Under the pieces are notes generated by a model. The model had not been told where the DNA came from. It worked only from the letters and a program-made list of their open reading frames with translations, and made no database searches. Position numbers and translations under genes: made by a program. From Phreatobacter cathodiphilus (GTDB lineage: Bacteria > Pseudomonadota > Alphaproteobacteria > Rhizobiales > Phreatobacteraceae), in NCBI RefSeq assembly GCF_003008515.1, contig NZ_CP027668.1, forward strand, positions 372,001 through 436,000: 64,000 nt of DNA, read 5' to 3'. Positions 52,928 through 61,429 of the stretch are shown here, piece by piece. The first letter of the stretch is position 1, and each line of letters begins with the position of its first letter.

Positions 52928-53091
52928 CCGCATTGCCGCGATTGCGACAACGCGATCGCAACATCCCGCGGTGACAATCGCCCCGTCGCGCGCCATCGCG
53001 CCGAAATGTTGAAGCCGCATCTGGCGGAATATCGGCGGCGCAATTCGCTGCCGCCACCACGTGATTCCGGCCATCAGGGGGGCCGCACAGC

Positions 53092-55872
53092 ATGGGTTTC
53101 GCCTTCGGCATCCTCCTCGCGGTCGCGGTCGTTCTCGGCGTGCCCATCATGGCCATCGCCGCCTTCGTCCGCTCCGGCGACGCCAAGCGGCGGCTCGACG
53201 GCGTCGAGATGCGGCTGTCACAGGCGGAGACGGAGCTCGGGCTGCTGCGCGCGGCGCTCGCCGCCGGCGCGTCGGCGACACCGGCCTCTCCGCCGGCCGA
53301 AGTCGCTCCGTTCGTGGCCCCGCCGGAGCCCGCCATCCCGGCGGAGCCCGAGGTTACCGACACCGCACCGGCTCCTGAGCCTGCCTTCGTCCGCCGCTCG
53401 GTGCCGGCGGTCGCCAGCAAGGGACCGCTGGAAGCCATCGACCCGATGGAGGCCCCGCCCGCGCCGCCTCCGCCGCCCGCGCCCGCCGCGGCCGGCCTCG
53501 GCGGCTTCGAGGAGAGCATCGGCTCGCGCTGGGCGGTCTGGGTCGGCGCCATTGCGCTCGGCCTCGGCGGCATCTTCCTCGTCCGCTATTCCATCGAGCA
53601 GGGCCTCGTCGGCCCCGGCATGCGCATCGCCCTCGGCTTCCTCTTCTCGCTCGCCCTGCTGGCCGGCGGCGAGTGGCTGCGCCGCAACGACAAGGGCCTG
53701 CCGACCCTCCCCGTCGCCGACATCCCCTCGGCGCTGACGGGTGCCGGCGCGGTGGCCGCCTTCGCCACCATCTACGCCTCCCATGCGCTCTACGATTTCA
53801 TCGGCCCGGCAACGACCTTCGTCGCCCTCGGCGCGGTCGGCCTCGGCACGCTCGTGCTCGCCGGTGTGCACGGCCCCCTGCTCGGCGCCATCGGCCTCGT
53901 CGCCGCCTTCGCCGCGCCGTTCCTCGTCGCCGCCGACGATCCCAACCCCTACGTCTTCCCTGTCTATGCGGCGGTCATCACCGCCGCCTGCTTCACCCTC
54001 GCCTGGATCCGGGACTGGCTGTGGCTGCGCCTCGCGGCGACCGGCGTCGCCGTCGGGCTCGGCGCCCTGACCCTCGTCGCGACCTCGGGCGGCGCCTATC
54101 CGAGCCTCGTCCAGGCGCTGGCCGGCATCGCCACCGCGGCGCTCTTCGTGGTGCCCGGCATCCGCTTCGCTGCCTATCGCGAGCGCGGCGCCGATGCCGG
54201 CGCCACCGCCATCCTCTGCGCCTTCGCCTTCCTCGCCATGCTCGCCGTTCTGGAGAGCCGGCAGGGCATGGCCGCCATCGCTCTGTTCCTGCTCCTCGCG
54301 CTCGCCGTTCTCGCCCTTGTCTGGCGCGCGCCGTCGGTTGCCCCGGCGGCGCCGGTCACCGGGCTCTTCGCCCTGCTCATCCTCCTCGGCTGGTCGGTCG
54401 GCGTCAGGCCCTCGACGCTGGTGGATCCGCTCGGCGTTCCGCCTGAATTCCCGGACGTGCTCACCCGCATCGTCTGGTCCGGCCTCGCCATGGCACTGCT
54501 CTTCGGCATCGTCCCGGCCGTCCTCGCCGTGGCGCGGCGCCAGCGCGAGGCCTGGGTGGTGCTGACGCTCGTCGCCACCTCCGTCCTCATGCCCCTCGCC
54601 GTGCTCGCCGTCGTCTACGGCAAGGTCGACGGCTTCGTGATCTCGCCCCGCTTCGCGGCGCTGGCCATGGTGCTGGCGGCAAGCTTCGGCGCGGCCACCG
54701 AGGCGGCCCACCGCCTCAGGTCCGGCCGCCGGCCGGGCCTCGCCTCCGCCTCGGCGCTCTATGCCATCGGCGCGCTGGCGGCGCTCGCCTTCGCCCTGAC
54801 GCTGCTCCTGGACCGCGCCTGGCTCACCCTCGCCCTGGCGGCGATGATCGCCGGCATCGCCTGGGTCTACACCTTCCGGCCGCTGCCCCACCTGCGCTGG
54901 GTGGCGGCCCTGGCCGGCTGCGGCGTCCTGCTGCGCGTGATCTGGGACCCCGCCATCAACGGGGCGGACGTGGGCTCCACCGTGGTGTTCAACTGGCTGC
55001 TGCCCGGCTACGGACTGCCCGCCCTCAGCGCCGCCGCGGCCGCCTGGATGCTGCGCCGGCGGCGCGGCGAGGATGCGCCCGTCGGCATCCTCGAGGCGCT
55101 GGCGCTGGTCTTCACGGCGCTGCTGCTGATCGTCGAGGTGCGCCACGCCTTCGGCGCCCACGGGCTCCGCCTTTTCGCCGTCCCCATGCGCTTCCCCGAG
55201 GCGGCGACCCATACCGTCACCATGCTCGCCTTCGGGCTCGGCCTGTCGCGTCTCGCCGGCATGCGCAGCGGCGTCTTCTGGGACAATGCGGTCCTCGTCG
55301 TCCGCTACGCCTCCTGGGCCTGGATCGCCGTGGTCATGGGCTTCGCCTGCAACCCCTGGGTCACCGGCGCCGACGTCGGTGCCCATCCGGTGGTGAACTG
55401 GGCCCTGCTCGGCTACGGTTTCGGCGCCGTGCTGGCGCTCGGCGCGGCCATGCTGGAGCGGCGCGCCGGCCGGGCGATGGAGAGCCGCGTCATGGGTCTC
55501 GTTGGCCTCGCCATGCTGGTCAACTATCTCAACATCACCGTGGCCATGCTGGCGCGCGGCGAGGTGTCCTTCTGGGGCATCGGCGACGGCGAGCTCTACG
55601 CCTATTCCGCCGTCTGGCTGGCGGTGGGCATCGCGCTGCTCGGCGCCGGCGCCGCCTTCGGCAGCCGCACGTTGCGCCTGGCCTCGGCGGCCATGGTGGC
55701 GCTCGCCGTGCTCAAGGTCTTCCTCGTCGACATGGCCGGTCTCACCGGTCTGTGGCGCGCCCTGTCCTTCATCGGCCTCGGTCTCGTCCTGCTTGTCGTA
55801 GGCCGGGTCTACCAGCGCGTCCTCGGCATCGCACAGGCGCGCACGCCGGCTGCGCCACCGCCGGCAGTATGA
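53092..55872 (+). CDS. DUF2339 giant polytopic membrane protein
   Basis: 926 residues. Residue 1-25 is a membrane helix, 26-55 a coiled coil (KRRLDGVEMRLSQAETELGL), 60-135 Pro/Ala-rich linker, then the DUF2339 core from about 138 (ESIGSRWAVWVGAIALGLGG IFLVRYSIEQGLVGP) with about 25 membrane helices to the end. The DUF2339 opening (IG.RW..W.G...L.LG..FL.+Y) is unmistakable. Function unknown. The N-terminal coiled coil suggests oligomerisation. It ends 4 bp from the convergent WD40 gene. Confidence 0.93.
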   Translation: MGFAFGILLAVAVVLGVPIMAIAAFVRSGDAKRRLDGVEMRLSQAETELGLLRAALAAGASATPASPPAEVAPFVAPPEPAIPAEPEVTDTAPAPEPAFVRRSVPAVASKGPLEAIDPMEAPPAPPPPPAPAAAGLGGFEESIGSRWAVWVGAIALGLGGIFLVRYSIEQGLVGPGMRIALGFLFSLALLAGGEWLRRNDKGLPTLPVADIPSALTGAGAVAAFATIYASHALYDFIGPATTFVALGAVGLGTLVLAGVHGPLLGAIGLVAAFAAPFLVAADDPNPYVFPVYAAVITAACFTLAWIRDWLWLRLAATGVAVGLGALTLVATSGGAYPSLVQALAGIATAALFVVPGIRFAAYRERGADAGATAILCAFAFLAMLAVLESRQGMAAIALFLLLALAVLALVWRAPSVAPAAPVTGLFALLILLGWSVGVRPSTLVDPLGVPPEFPDVLTRIVWSGLAMALLFGIVPAVLAVARRQREAWVVLTLVATSVLMPLAVLAVVYGKVDGFVISPRFAALAMVLAASFGAATEAAHRLRSGRRPGLASASALYAIGALAALAFALTLLLDRAWLTLALAAMIAGIAWVYTFRPLPHLRWVAALAGCGVLLRVIWDPAINGADVGSTVVFNWLLPGYGLPALSAAAAAWMLRRRRGEDAPVGILEALALVFTALLLIVEVRHAFGAHGLRLFAVPMRFPEAATHTVTMLAFGLGLSRLAGMRSGVFWDNAVLVVRYASWAWIAVVMGFACNPWVTGADVGAHPVVNWALLGYGFGAVLALGAAMLERRAGRAMESRVMGLVGLAMLVNYLNITVAMLARGEVSFWGIGDGELYAYSAVWLAVGIALLGAGAAFGSRTLRLASAAMVALAVLKVFLVDMAGLTGLWRALSFIGLGLVLLVVGRVYQRVLGIAQARTPAAPPPAV

Positions 55873-55876
55873 ACCG

Positions 55877-56878
55877 TCAGAGGGTGGCGAGGCCGGCCTT
55901 GCCGCCCTCGGTGCCGAAGGCGACGGCCTTGCCGTCGGCGCGCCAGGCGAGCGCCGTCACCGCGTCGCCGTCCGGCTCGCGCATCAGGATCTCGGCGCCG
56001 TCCTCGATGCGGCAGAGCAGGATCAGGCCGTCGGCGAAGCCGGCCGCGATGACCGGCGCCTGCGGATGGCCCGCCACCTGCGTCACCTTGATCCCCGCCT
56101 TGGCGGCGGGAGCGATCATGGTGGGGGTGGCGCCCATGGGGCCGTTCTTGCCCGAGAAGGGCCAGAGGATGGCCTCGCTCGCGCCCGACGTCGCCAGGAA
56201 CTTGCCGCCCTGGGTCCAGGAGAAGGAGCGCACCTTGCCGGGATAGCCGGACATGCGCATGTGCTGGCCGTCCTCGAGCCGCCAGCCGTGGAGCTGCGCG
56301 TCCTGCATGGTGGTGACGACGAATCGCTGGTCGGCGCTGACGGTGACGCCGAGATGCGAGCCCTTCCACTCCAGCTTCACCGGGTCGCCCTTGACGTTGG
56401 GATACCAGAGCGTCGCGCCGTTGTAGTGGGCGATGGCCAGCCGCAGCCCCTTGGGGAAGAAGGCGAGGCCGCCCGCCGCCGAGGGCAGGGCGAGGCTCAT
56501 GGGATCGCCCTTCGGCTGGGCGACGAAGGCCTTGCGCCCCGCGCTCCAGGCGATCGCCCCGTTCGGGCCGAGCGCCACCCGGTCGATCCAGGTTCCGCCG
56601 CTGTCGTGGATGCGGCGCAGGTCTCCCTTGCGGTCGAGCGCCAGCACCAGGCCGTCATCGCCGCCGGTCAGCAGCAGCGACCCGTCGCAGGCCGCGTCGA
56701 GAATCCCGCCCTCGTGCAGGGGTATCCTGCGGTCGCCGTCACCGGCCAGGATGATCTCGCCGGAGGCGAGGACGAGAACGGCCTCGGCGCCGAGAAAATG
56801 CGCGGAGAGCACGGTTTCCCGGGCCTCTATCGGGCGGATGCGGTCACGGATGGAGGGGCGCTGCGCGGCGGTCGTCAT
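55877..56878 (-). CDS. WD40-repeat beta-propeller protein
   Basis: 333 residues, no signal peptide. Seven blade-like repeats with short sequences such as TVLSAHFLGAEAVLVLASG, DAACDGSLLLTGGDDGLVLA, GVTVSADQRFVVTTMQDAQL HGW, RSFSWTQGGKFLATSGASEA ILW, and TALAWRADGKAVAFGTEGGK. This conserved WD40 protein is found in many alphaproteobacteria as a single gene and is a likely protein-interaction scaffold. Convergent with the DUF2339 gene and divergent from the histidine phosphatase. Confidence 0.88.
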   Translation of the reverse strand: MTTAAQRPSIRDRIRPIEARETVLSAHFLGAEAVLVLASGEIILAGDGDRRIPLHEGGILDAACDGSLLLTGGDDGLVLALDRKGDLRRIHDSGGTWIDRVALGPNGAIAWSAGRKAFVAQPKGDPMSLALPSAAGGLAFFPKGLRLAIAHYNGATLWYPNVKGDPVKLEWKGSHLGVTVSADQRFVVTTMQDAQLHGWRLEDGQHMRMSGYPGKVRSFSWTQGGKFLATSGASEAILWPFSGKNGPMGATPTMIAPAAKAGIKVTQVAGHPQAPVIAAGFADGLILLCRIEDGAEILMREPDGDAVTALAWRADGKAVAFGTEGGKAGLATL

Positions 56879-57004
56879 GTCCCCTGACTAGCCGAAGGTC
56901 CGTCGGAAGGCGAGGGGGAGAACAGGGGATGAGGGCCTCCGGCCCCTTTGACATCGCCGCCGGGCTGGTCCATGCCAGCGCCCGATTTTGCGAGGAGAAG
57001 CCCC

Positions 57005-57631
57005 TTGGCCAGCGGAACACCGACCCAGGTCGCCCCGACGCTCGGTTACGACGCCATCCAGGACCACGTGCGGGCCGTGCCGTTCCGCCCGCGCCTGTCG
57101 CGGCTGATCTTCCTCCGCCACGGCGAGACCGAGGGCAACCGCAAGGGCATCTACCAGTTTCCCGACACGCCGCTGAACCCGGCCGGCGAGGCCCAGGCCG
57201 CCGAAGCCGCCTCGATCCTGGCGCTCGCCTCGATCTGCCGCGTGGCGGCGAGCCCGATGATGCGCGCGTGGCGGACCGCCGCCGTCGTCACCGACGGCCG
57301 CGACATCGTGCCGGAGCCCGACGCCGCCTTGCAGGAGCGCATGTATATGGGCCTCTTCGGCACGCCGGTCGGCACGCTCGACTGGCGCGTCGATCCGCCG
57401 GCCTGCGAGAGCCTGGCGACCTTCGTCCACCGCACCGGCCACGCCCTGTCGCGCTGGATGTCGCTGGAGGACGATCCGGAGGGCGACCTGCTGATCGTCT
57501 CGCACGGCGGCGTGCTGCTGGTGCTCGCCGCTCTCACCGGGGTCGACCTGCACACCGAACTGCGCCGCAACGCGACGCCGATCCTGTTCTCGCGCACCAC
57601 CGGCGGCTGGGAAGCGACCGCGGCGGGTTGA
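57005..57631 (+). CDS. Histidine phosphatase family protein
   Basis: 208 residues. Phosphoglycerate-mutase fold with IFLRHGETEGNRKGIYQFPD near residue 33, SPMMRAWRTAAVVTD, and the second His in LLIVSHGGVLLVLAAL. The catalytic His (RHG), Arg, Glu and second His are present. Substrate unknown. I chose the TTG at 57005 because a strong GAGGAGA lies seven bases upstream; ATG 56972 or GTG 56948 would place this purine run inside the gene. The stop is followed directly by the stop of the convergent CoA transferase. Confidence 0.87.
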   Translation: MASGTPTQVAPTLGYDAIQDHVRAVPFRPRLSRLIFLRHGETEGNRKGIYQFPDTPLNPAGEAQAAEAASILALASICRVAASPMMRAWRTAAVVTDGRDIVPEPDAALQERMYMGLFGTPVGTLDWRVDPPACESLATFVHRTGHALSRWMSLEDDPEGDLLIVSHGGVLLVLAALTGVDLHTELRRNATPILFSRTTGGWEATAAG

Positions 57632-58762
57632 TCAGCCGCCGAATTCGGCCTTCACCTTGGCGGTGTGCTCGCCGAGCGCCGGCACCGGGCCGAACTGCGG
57701 GATGGCCCCGTCGTGGAGGGCGCCCGGGGCGAGCATGCGCTTGCGGCCGGCGGGGGTCTCCACCTCCATATAGCGGTTCTGCGGGTGGACCTTGAGGTCG
57801 TCGAGCGAGGACACCCGGCCATAGGCGACCTTCGCCTTTTCCAGCATCTCCACCACCGCCTCGCGCGGATGGCGGGCGAAGGCGGCGAGGATGATGGCGT
57901 CGAGGTCGGCCCGGTTGGCGACCCGTTTCACATTGGCGTCGAAACGCGGATCGGTTGCCACGGAGGCGTCGGCGAGCACGTTCTCGCAGAGCGAGACCCA
58001 TTCCCGCTCGTTCTGGATGGAAAAGAGGATGGCCTTGCCGTCGGCGCAAGGGTAGGCGCCATAGGGCGCGATGGTCGGGTGGTTGAGGCCCGAACGCGGC
58101 GGATAGATGCCGCCATAGGCGTACTGGAGATAGGGCACGTTCATCCAGTCGGCGAGCGCGTGGTAGAGCGACACGGCGATGTGCCGGCCCTCGCCGGTGA
58201 TGGAGCGGCCGATCAACGCCTGAAGGATGGCCTGGTAGGCGGTCATGCCGGCAGCGATGTCGCAGACCGAGACGCCGACGCGCGCGCGCGAATCGCCTTC
58301 GCCGGTGATCTCCGAGAGGCCCGATTCCGCCTGGACCAGCAGGTCGTAGGCCTTCAGGTGCTGCCAGGGGCCCTCCTCGCCATAGCCGGAGATGGAGCAG
58401 GTGATGAGCCGGGGGTGGCGCCGGCGCAGCGTCTCCATGTCGAAACCGATGCGCTTCAGCGCGCCCGGCGCGAGGTTCTGGATGAAGACGTCGGCCTTCG
58501 CCACCATCGCCGCCAGCACCGCCTGGTCGCCGGCATCCTTCAGGTCGAGCACGACCGATTCCTTGCCCCGGTTGAGCCAGACGAAATAGGCGCTCTCGCC
58601 GTCCACCGCCCGGTCGTAACGGCGGGCGAAGTCGCCCTCGTCGCGCTCGATCTTGATGACGCGGGCGCCGGCATCGGCGAGCCGCGAGGCGGCGTAGGGC
58701 GCGGCCACCGCCTGTTCGACGGAGACGACGAGGAGGCCGGCGAGATCGGTCTGCGAGGACAT
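57632..58762 (-). CDS. CaiB/BaiF family (class III) CoA transferase
   Basis: 376 residues from ATG 58762. Family III CoA transferase: LLVVSVEQAVAAPYAASRLA DAGARVIKIE, FVWLNRGKESVVLDLKD, ISGYGEEGPW, and the catalytic Asp region VSVCDIAAGMTAYQAILQAL. It moves CoA between two acids, such as formate/oxalate, succinate or an aryl/alkyl acid. The substrate is not indicated. GTG 58774 is an alternative start. Located between unrelated genes, but it could serve the 6-hydroxynicotinate-reductase-like cluster encoded upstream on the same strand. Confidence 0.9.
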   Translation of the reverse strand: MSSQTDLAGLLVVSVEQAVAAPYAASRLADAGARVIKIERDEGDFARRYDRAVDGESAYFVWLNRGKESVVLDLKDAGDQAVLAAMVAKADVFIQNLAPGALKRIGFDMETLRRRHPRLITCSISGYGEEGPWQHLKAYDLLVQAESGLSEITGEGDSRARVGVSVCDIAAGMTAYQAILQALIGRSITGEGRHIAVSLYHALADWMNVPYLQYAYGGIYPPRSGLNHPTIAPYGAYPCADGKAILFSIQNEREWVSLCENVLADASVATDPRFDANVKRVANRADLDAIILAAFARHPREAVVEMLEKAKVAYGRVSSLDDLKVHPQNRYMEVETPAGRKRMLAPGALHDGAIPQFGPVPALGEHTAKVKAEFGG

Positions 58763-58850
58763 GGGCAGGCTCACGCGAGAGACGGAAGCCCCTCCATAGA
58801 GACAGCCGGCCCGTCCGGTCCAGAGGCCCTGCCGGGGAGCAGGCTTGAGG

Positions 58851-59201
58851 TCAGGAGGCCAGCGCCCGGTCCACCGCCTCGCGCTCGGTCTCGATCACGG
58901 TGATGTAGGCGAGGAAGGCGCTGTCCGGCATGGTGCGGCCCTGCTCGATGTCCCGCAGGCGCGCGACATTGATCCGGTAGCGCTCGGCGAAGGCCGGCTG
59001 GCTGAGGTTCAGCGACTGCCGCAGCAGCCGGACGCGCCGGCCGGCGACGCCGCGGTCCAGTTCCTCCTCGGTGGAGGGTGGGTTGTCCGGATCGTCGAGC
59101 GCGTTCTGCTCGATCTCCTCCGGCGTCATGGCGTCGAGGCGGGCTGCCTCTTCCGGCGACAGCCGCGGCGGGTTTCGTGGATCAAGTGTGAACCTGGCCA
59201 T
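58851..59201 (-). CDS. HTH antitoxin, partner of BrnT-like toxin
   Basis: 116 residues. The N-terminal 55 residues are acidic and Pro-rich (LSPEEAARLDAMTPEEIEQN), the part expected to wrap the toxin. The C-terminal half is an XRE-type helix-turn-helix (RVRLLRQSLNLSQPAFAERY and RINVARLRDIEQGRTMPDSA), the DNA-binding part. It follows the toxin gene with a 20-bp overlap, the usual toxin-first order of BrnTA modules. The HTH type differs from the ribbon-helix-helix of classical BrnA but is common in relatives. Confidence 0.85.
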   Translation of the reverse strand: MARFTLDPRNPPRLSPEEAARLDAMTPEEIEQNALDDPDNPPSTEEELDRGVAGRRVRLLRQSLNLSQPAFAERYRINVARLRDIEQGRTMPDSAFLAYITVIETEREAVDRALAS

Positions 59202-59469
59202 ATCGCCGCTCCTCTGCCTTGTTTGCTCGTCGCGCCGAAATCACCCAATGCACGTCGCCCCGGAGCGTGTAGACGACGGTCGTCAGCCGACCGTCCAATC
59301 GACCAACGGTTTTGCGACGAACCTCACCGTCTTCTGCCCGCGACACATCAAAGTCGACACGGTCGGGATCCGCAAAGACCGCTACGGCTCGATCGAATCG
59401 CAGCCGATGCTTGGCGACGTTTGCCGCCGCCTTGCCGTCATGCCAGTCGAACTCAAGCGACGACGCCAT
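59182..59469 (-). CDS. brnT: BrnT-family ribonuclease toxin
   Basis: 95 residues. BrnT pattern: LEFDWHDGKAAANVAKHRLR FDRAVAVFADPDRVDFD, then RRKTVGRLDGRLTTVVYTLR, and VHWVISARRANKAEERRY. These contain the expected KxxxNxxKH motif and the C-terminal ISARRAxxxE signature, so the toxin looks intact. It should cleave RNA when free of antitoxin. ATG 59469 is preceded directly by a GTG at 59472; the start falls about where transcription is predicted to begin (see the promoter at 59475), so the mRNA may be leaderless. Confidence 0.9.
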   Translation of the reverse strand: MASSLEFDWHDGKAAANVAKHRLRFDRAVAVFADPDRVDFDVSRAEDGEVRRKTVGRLDGRLTTVVYTLRGDVHWVISARRANKAEERRYGQVHT

Positions 59470-59471
59470 CA

Positions 59472-59503
59472 CATATCATACGGAAATCCCGCATGATATG
59501 CAA
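59472..59503 (-). promoter_or_regulatory. Promoter and palindromic operator of the toxin-antitoxin pair
   Basis: On the minus strand TTGCAT (59503-59498) and TATGAT (59480-59475) are separated by 17 bp. An inverted repeat, CATATCATACGG at 59472-59483 and CCGCATGATATG at 59489-59500 with one mismatch, overlaps the -10 box and part of the -35 box. This is the place where the antitoxin complex should bind to shut off its own operon. Confidence 0.65.
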
Positions 59504-59526
59504 TCATGGAGTGTGGTTCGTTCGCC

Positions 59527-60108
59527 TTACCTCTGGCCGTCGCGCTTCGAAATCTGGTCCTGCGTCAGCCCCCCCATGCGCGGATGCGGCCGGCCGCCGG
59601 TCGTCATGGCAAGGGCGAAGAGGATCTCGTCGGGGCGGGGGCTGTCCTGCACCATCAGGGTCACGCCGTCGAAATGCGAGCGCACATAGGCGGCGTTGCG
59701 GTGGTGGATCGGCACGTCGAGGATGGCGCCGAGCGGTCCCACCTTGGTCATGGAGGGCACGATGGCCAGCGCCTCGCCGAGAAGTTCGCGCATGGCATAG
59801 CCACCCGGCACGTGCCACAGCGCGCCGTGCTCCAGTTCACCGGCAGCGCCGACCAGCGAGCCCTTGCCGTAGGCCTCGATGGCGGCGGTGTCGCCGCCGA
59901 GGGCCTCGAGCAGTTTGGTCGCGCATTCGAGGCCGAGGGGCTTGAGCGCCTCCATCGTCGGCTGGATGTCCTCGACATAGCGGCCGGCATAGGGGTTCTT
60001 CAGCACGGCGGCGATCCAGCCCTTGAGGATCGGCCTGTCGAGCTTCGGTCCGCCGTCGTGGCGGACCTCCTCGACGCCGACGACGATCTTCCGGACGTCG
60101 ATGGTCAT
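59527..60108 (-). CDS. DUF1185 (amino acid synthesis family) protein
   Basis: 193 residues. Matches PF06684: VRKIVVGVEEVRHDGGPKLD RP, AAVLKNPYAGRYVEDIQPTM, LVGAAGELEHGALWHVPGGY AMRELLGEA, GPLGAILDVPIHHRNAAYVR SHFDGVTLMVQDSPRPDEIL FALAMTTGGRPHPR. The family name is historical; the activity is unknown. Its start overlaps the UPF0280 stop in an ATGA. Last gene of the hnr-like operon, so it probably acts on a ring or ring-opened intermediate there. Confidence 0.92.
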   Translation of the reverse strand: MTIDVRKIVVGVEEVRHDGGPKLDRPILKGWIAAVLKNPYAGRYVEDIQPTMEALKPLGLECATKLLEALGGDTAAIEAYGKGSLVGAAGELEHGALWHVPGGYAMRELLGEALAIVPSMTKVGPLGAILDVPIHHRNAAYVRSHFDGVTLMVQDSPRPDEILFALAMTTGGRPHPRMGGLTQDQISKRDGQR

Positions 60109-60971
60109 GGTTTCATCTCCCTGAGGCTGCGTGTGTGTCCGAGAATGCGCGCCTCGCCCTGGAGCATCAGCGCCGCATCGAAAATGAGCCCGCGCCGGCG
60201 GAACTGCTCGGCACGCGCGCGGCCGGCTTCGAGCGCCGCGATGATCTGCGGTGTGGCGAGCGGGCCGACGGCGGTGGTCGCCAGCAGGTCGCCGAGGTCG
60301 CTGTCCGGGTCGAGGTGGCGGGCCGGGCTGCGGCCGACCAGCGGGTCGTCGACATCCACCGCATTGGCGATCAGCGTCGCCGCCACGTCGGCCGAGGCGG
60401 CGTCGCGGGCGAGCACCGTCACCGAATCGGCGATGCCGAGCGAAAAGGACCGCCCCTGCGCGCCGGAGGTGGCGATGCCGCCGATCCCGTCCCGGTCCGT
60501 CAGGGTGATGCGTCCGTTGAGCGCGGGGATGGCGCCGCCGGAAAAGTCGGCGGCCACCGCCACCTCCATCGTCTCGCCCTCGGTCAGGTGGACGGCGATG
60601 TCGCCGCCGTCGTTGACGAAGGCGCGGTCGAGGGGTGCCGCCGTCACCATGATCTCCATCAGCTCGTCCGCCACGGCACCGGCCACCGCCGCCATCGGCG
60701 TGACGAAAAGCCCCGCATGGGGCCGGCAGGCCGCGACCATGCGCTTTGCCACCGGCGTCTCCACCTCCGGCCGCTCCGCCATGGGTTTGCGCAGCTCCAC
60801 GAGCTCGCCGGCGAGTTCCGGAAGGATGCCGCCGAATCGGGCGATCACCGCCTCATAGGCGTCGCGCACCGCGCTCGACGCGCCCCAGGCGCGCAGCACC
60901 ACGTCGATCGGTCCGTGCTGCAGATGCAACCTGTCGCCGTCGAGGCGCTGCACGGAGGGCGCGTCCCACAT
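60105..60971 (-). CDS. UPF0280 family protein, ApbE-like fold
   Basis: 288 residues. UPF0280 homologs are related to the FMN transferase ApbE, and three ApbE-like motifs are visible: FVNDGGDIAVHL (ApbE NxGGDI), GGIATSGAQGRSFSLG (ApbE ATSG) and SVTVLARDAASADVAATLIA (ApbE SVTV..AxxADAxAT). The Asp/Thr metal region at the C-terminus of ApbE is only partly recognisable (VDVDDPL). It is encoded between the regulator and the DUF1185 gene with 2-4 bp spacing. I infer it attaches flavin to the hnr-like reductase or another cluster protein. Confidence 0.88.
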   Translation of the reverse strand: MWDAPSVQRLDGDRLHLQHGPIDVVLRAWGASSAVRDAYEAVIARFGGILPELAGELVELRKPMAERPEVETPVAKRMVAACRPHAGLFVTPMAAVAGAVADELMEIMVTAAPLDRAFVNDGGDIAVHLTEGETMEVAVAADFSGGAIPALNGRITLTDRDGIGGIATSGAQGRSFSLGIADSVTVLARDAASADVAATLIANAVDVDDPLVGRSPARHLDPDSDLGDLLATTAVGPLATPQIIAALEAGRARAEQFRRRGLIFDAALMLQGEARILGHTRSLREMKP

Positions 60972-60973
60972 GG

Positions 60974-61429
60974 TCAGCCGATCCGCCCGAGCAGGGCGAG
61001 CAGCGTCTCCGCCTCCTCCGCCGACAGCGGTTCGAGCGTGCGAGCCGAAACCTCGGGACCGCGCGCCTTCATCGCCTCCACCGTCTCGCGGCCGGTGGCC
61101 GTGAGCTCGAGCAGCACGAGCCGGGCGTCGTTGGGGTCGACCGAGGGCGACACGAGGCCGCGCTTGGCGAGACGACCGGCGACGCCGAACATGGTGGCGG
61201 GATCGATGCCCACCATGCGCCCCAGCTGGTTCTGCGAGGTCGGCCCGAGGTCGTGCAGCTTGGCGAGCGCGGCATATTGCACCGGCGTGACGTCCAGCCC
61301 CTCCATCACCTGCTCGAAGATCGCGCTGGCGCGCTGGTGAGCGCGCCGGATCAGGAAGCCGATCTGCTCCTCGAGGACATAAGGCGTCCTCGCCGCCTCG
61401 CCGGCGCGCCGTGATCGCTTCGCCGTCAT
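60974..61429 (-). CDS. MarR-family regulator of the hnr-like cluster
   Basis: 151 residues from ATG 61429. MarR fold: EEQIGFLIRRAHQRASAIFE, VTPVQYAALAKLHDLGPTSQ, recognition helix region LGRMVGIDPATMFGVAGRLA, wing SPSVDPNDARLVLLELTATG. Its start overlaps the reductase stop by 4 bp. It most likely senses the cluster substrate or an intermediate. No copy of the AT-rich palindrome found in the aryl-CoA region occurs here, so this regulator recognises a different site. Confidence 0.9.
   Translation of the reverse strand: MTAKRSRRAGEAARTPYVLEEQIGFLIRRAHQRASAIFEQVMEGLDVTPVQYAALAKLHDLGPTSQNQLGRMVGIDPATMFGVAGRLAKRGLVSPSVDPNDARLVLLELTATGRETVEAMKARGPEVSARTLEPLSAEEAETLLALLGRIG

Noticed and set aside
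53218-55386. 722-codon minus-strand frame opposite the DUF2339 gene
   Set aside because: Same antisense artefact; the plus-strand DUF2339 protein is convincing.
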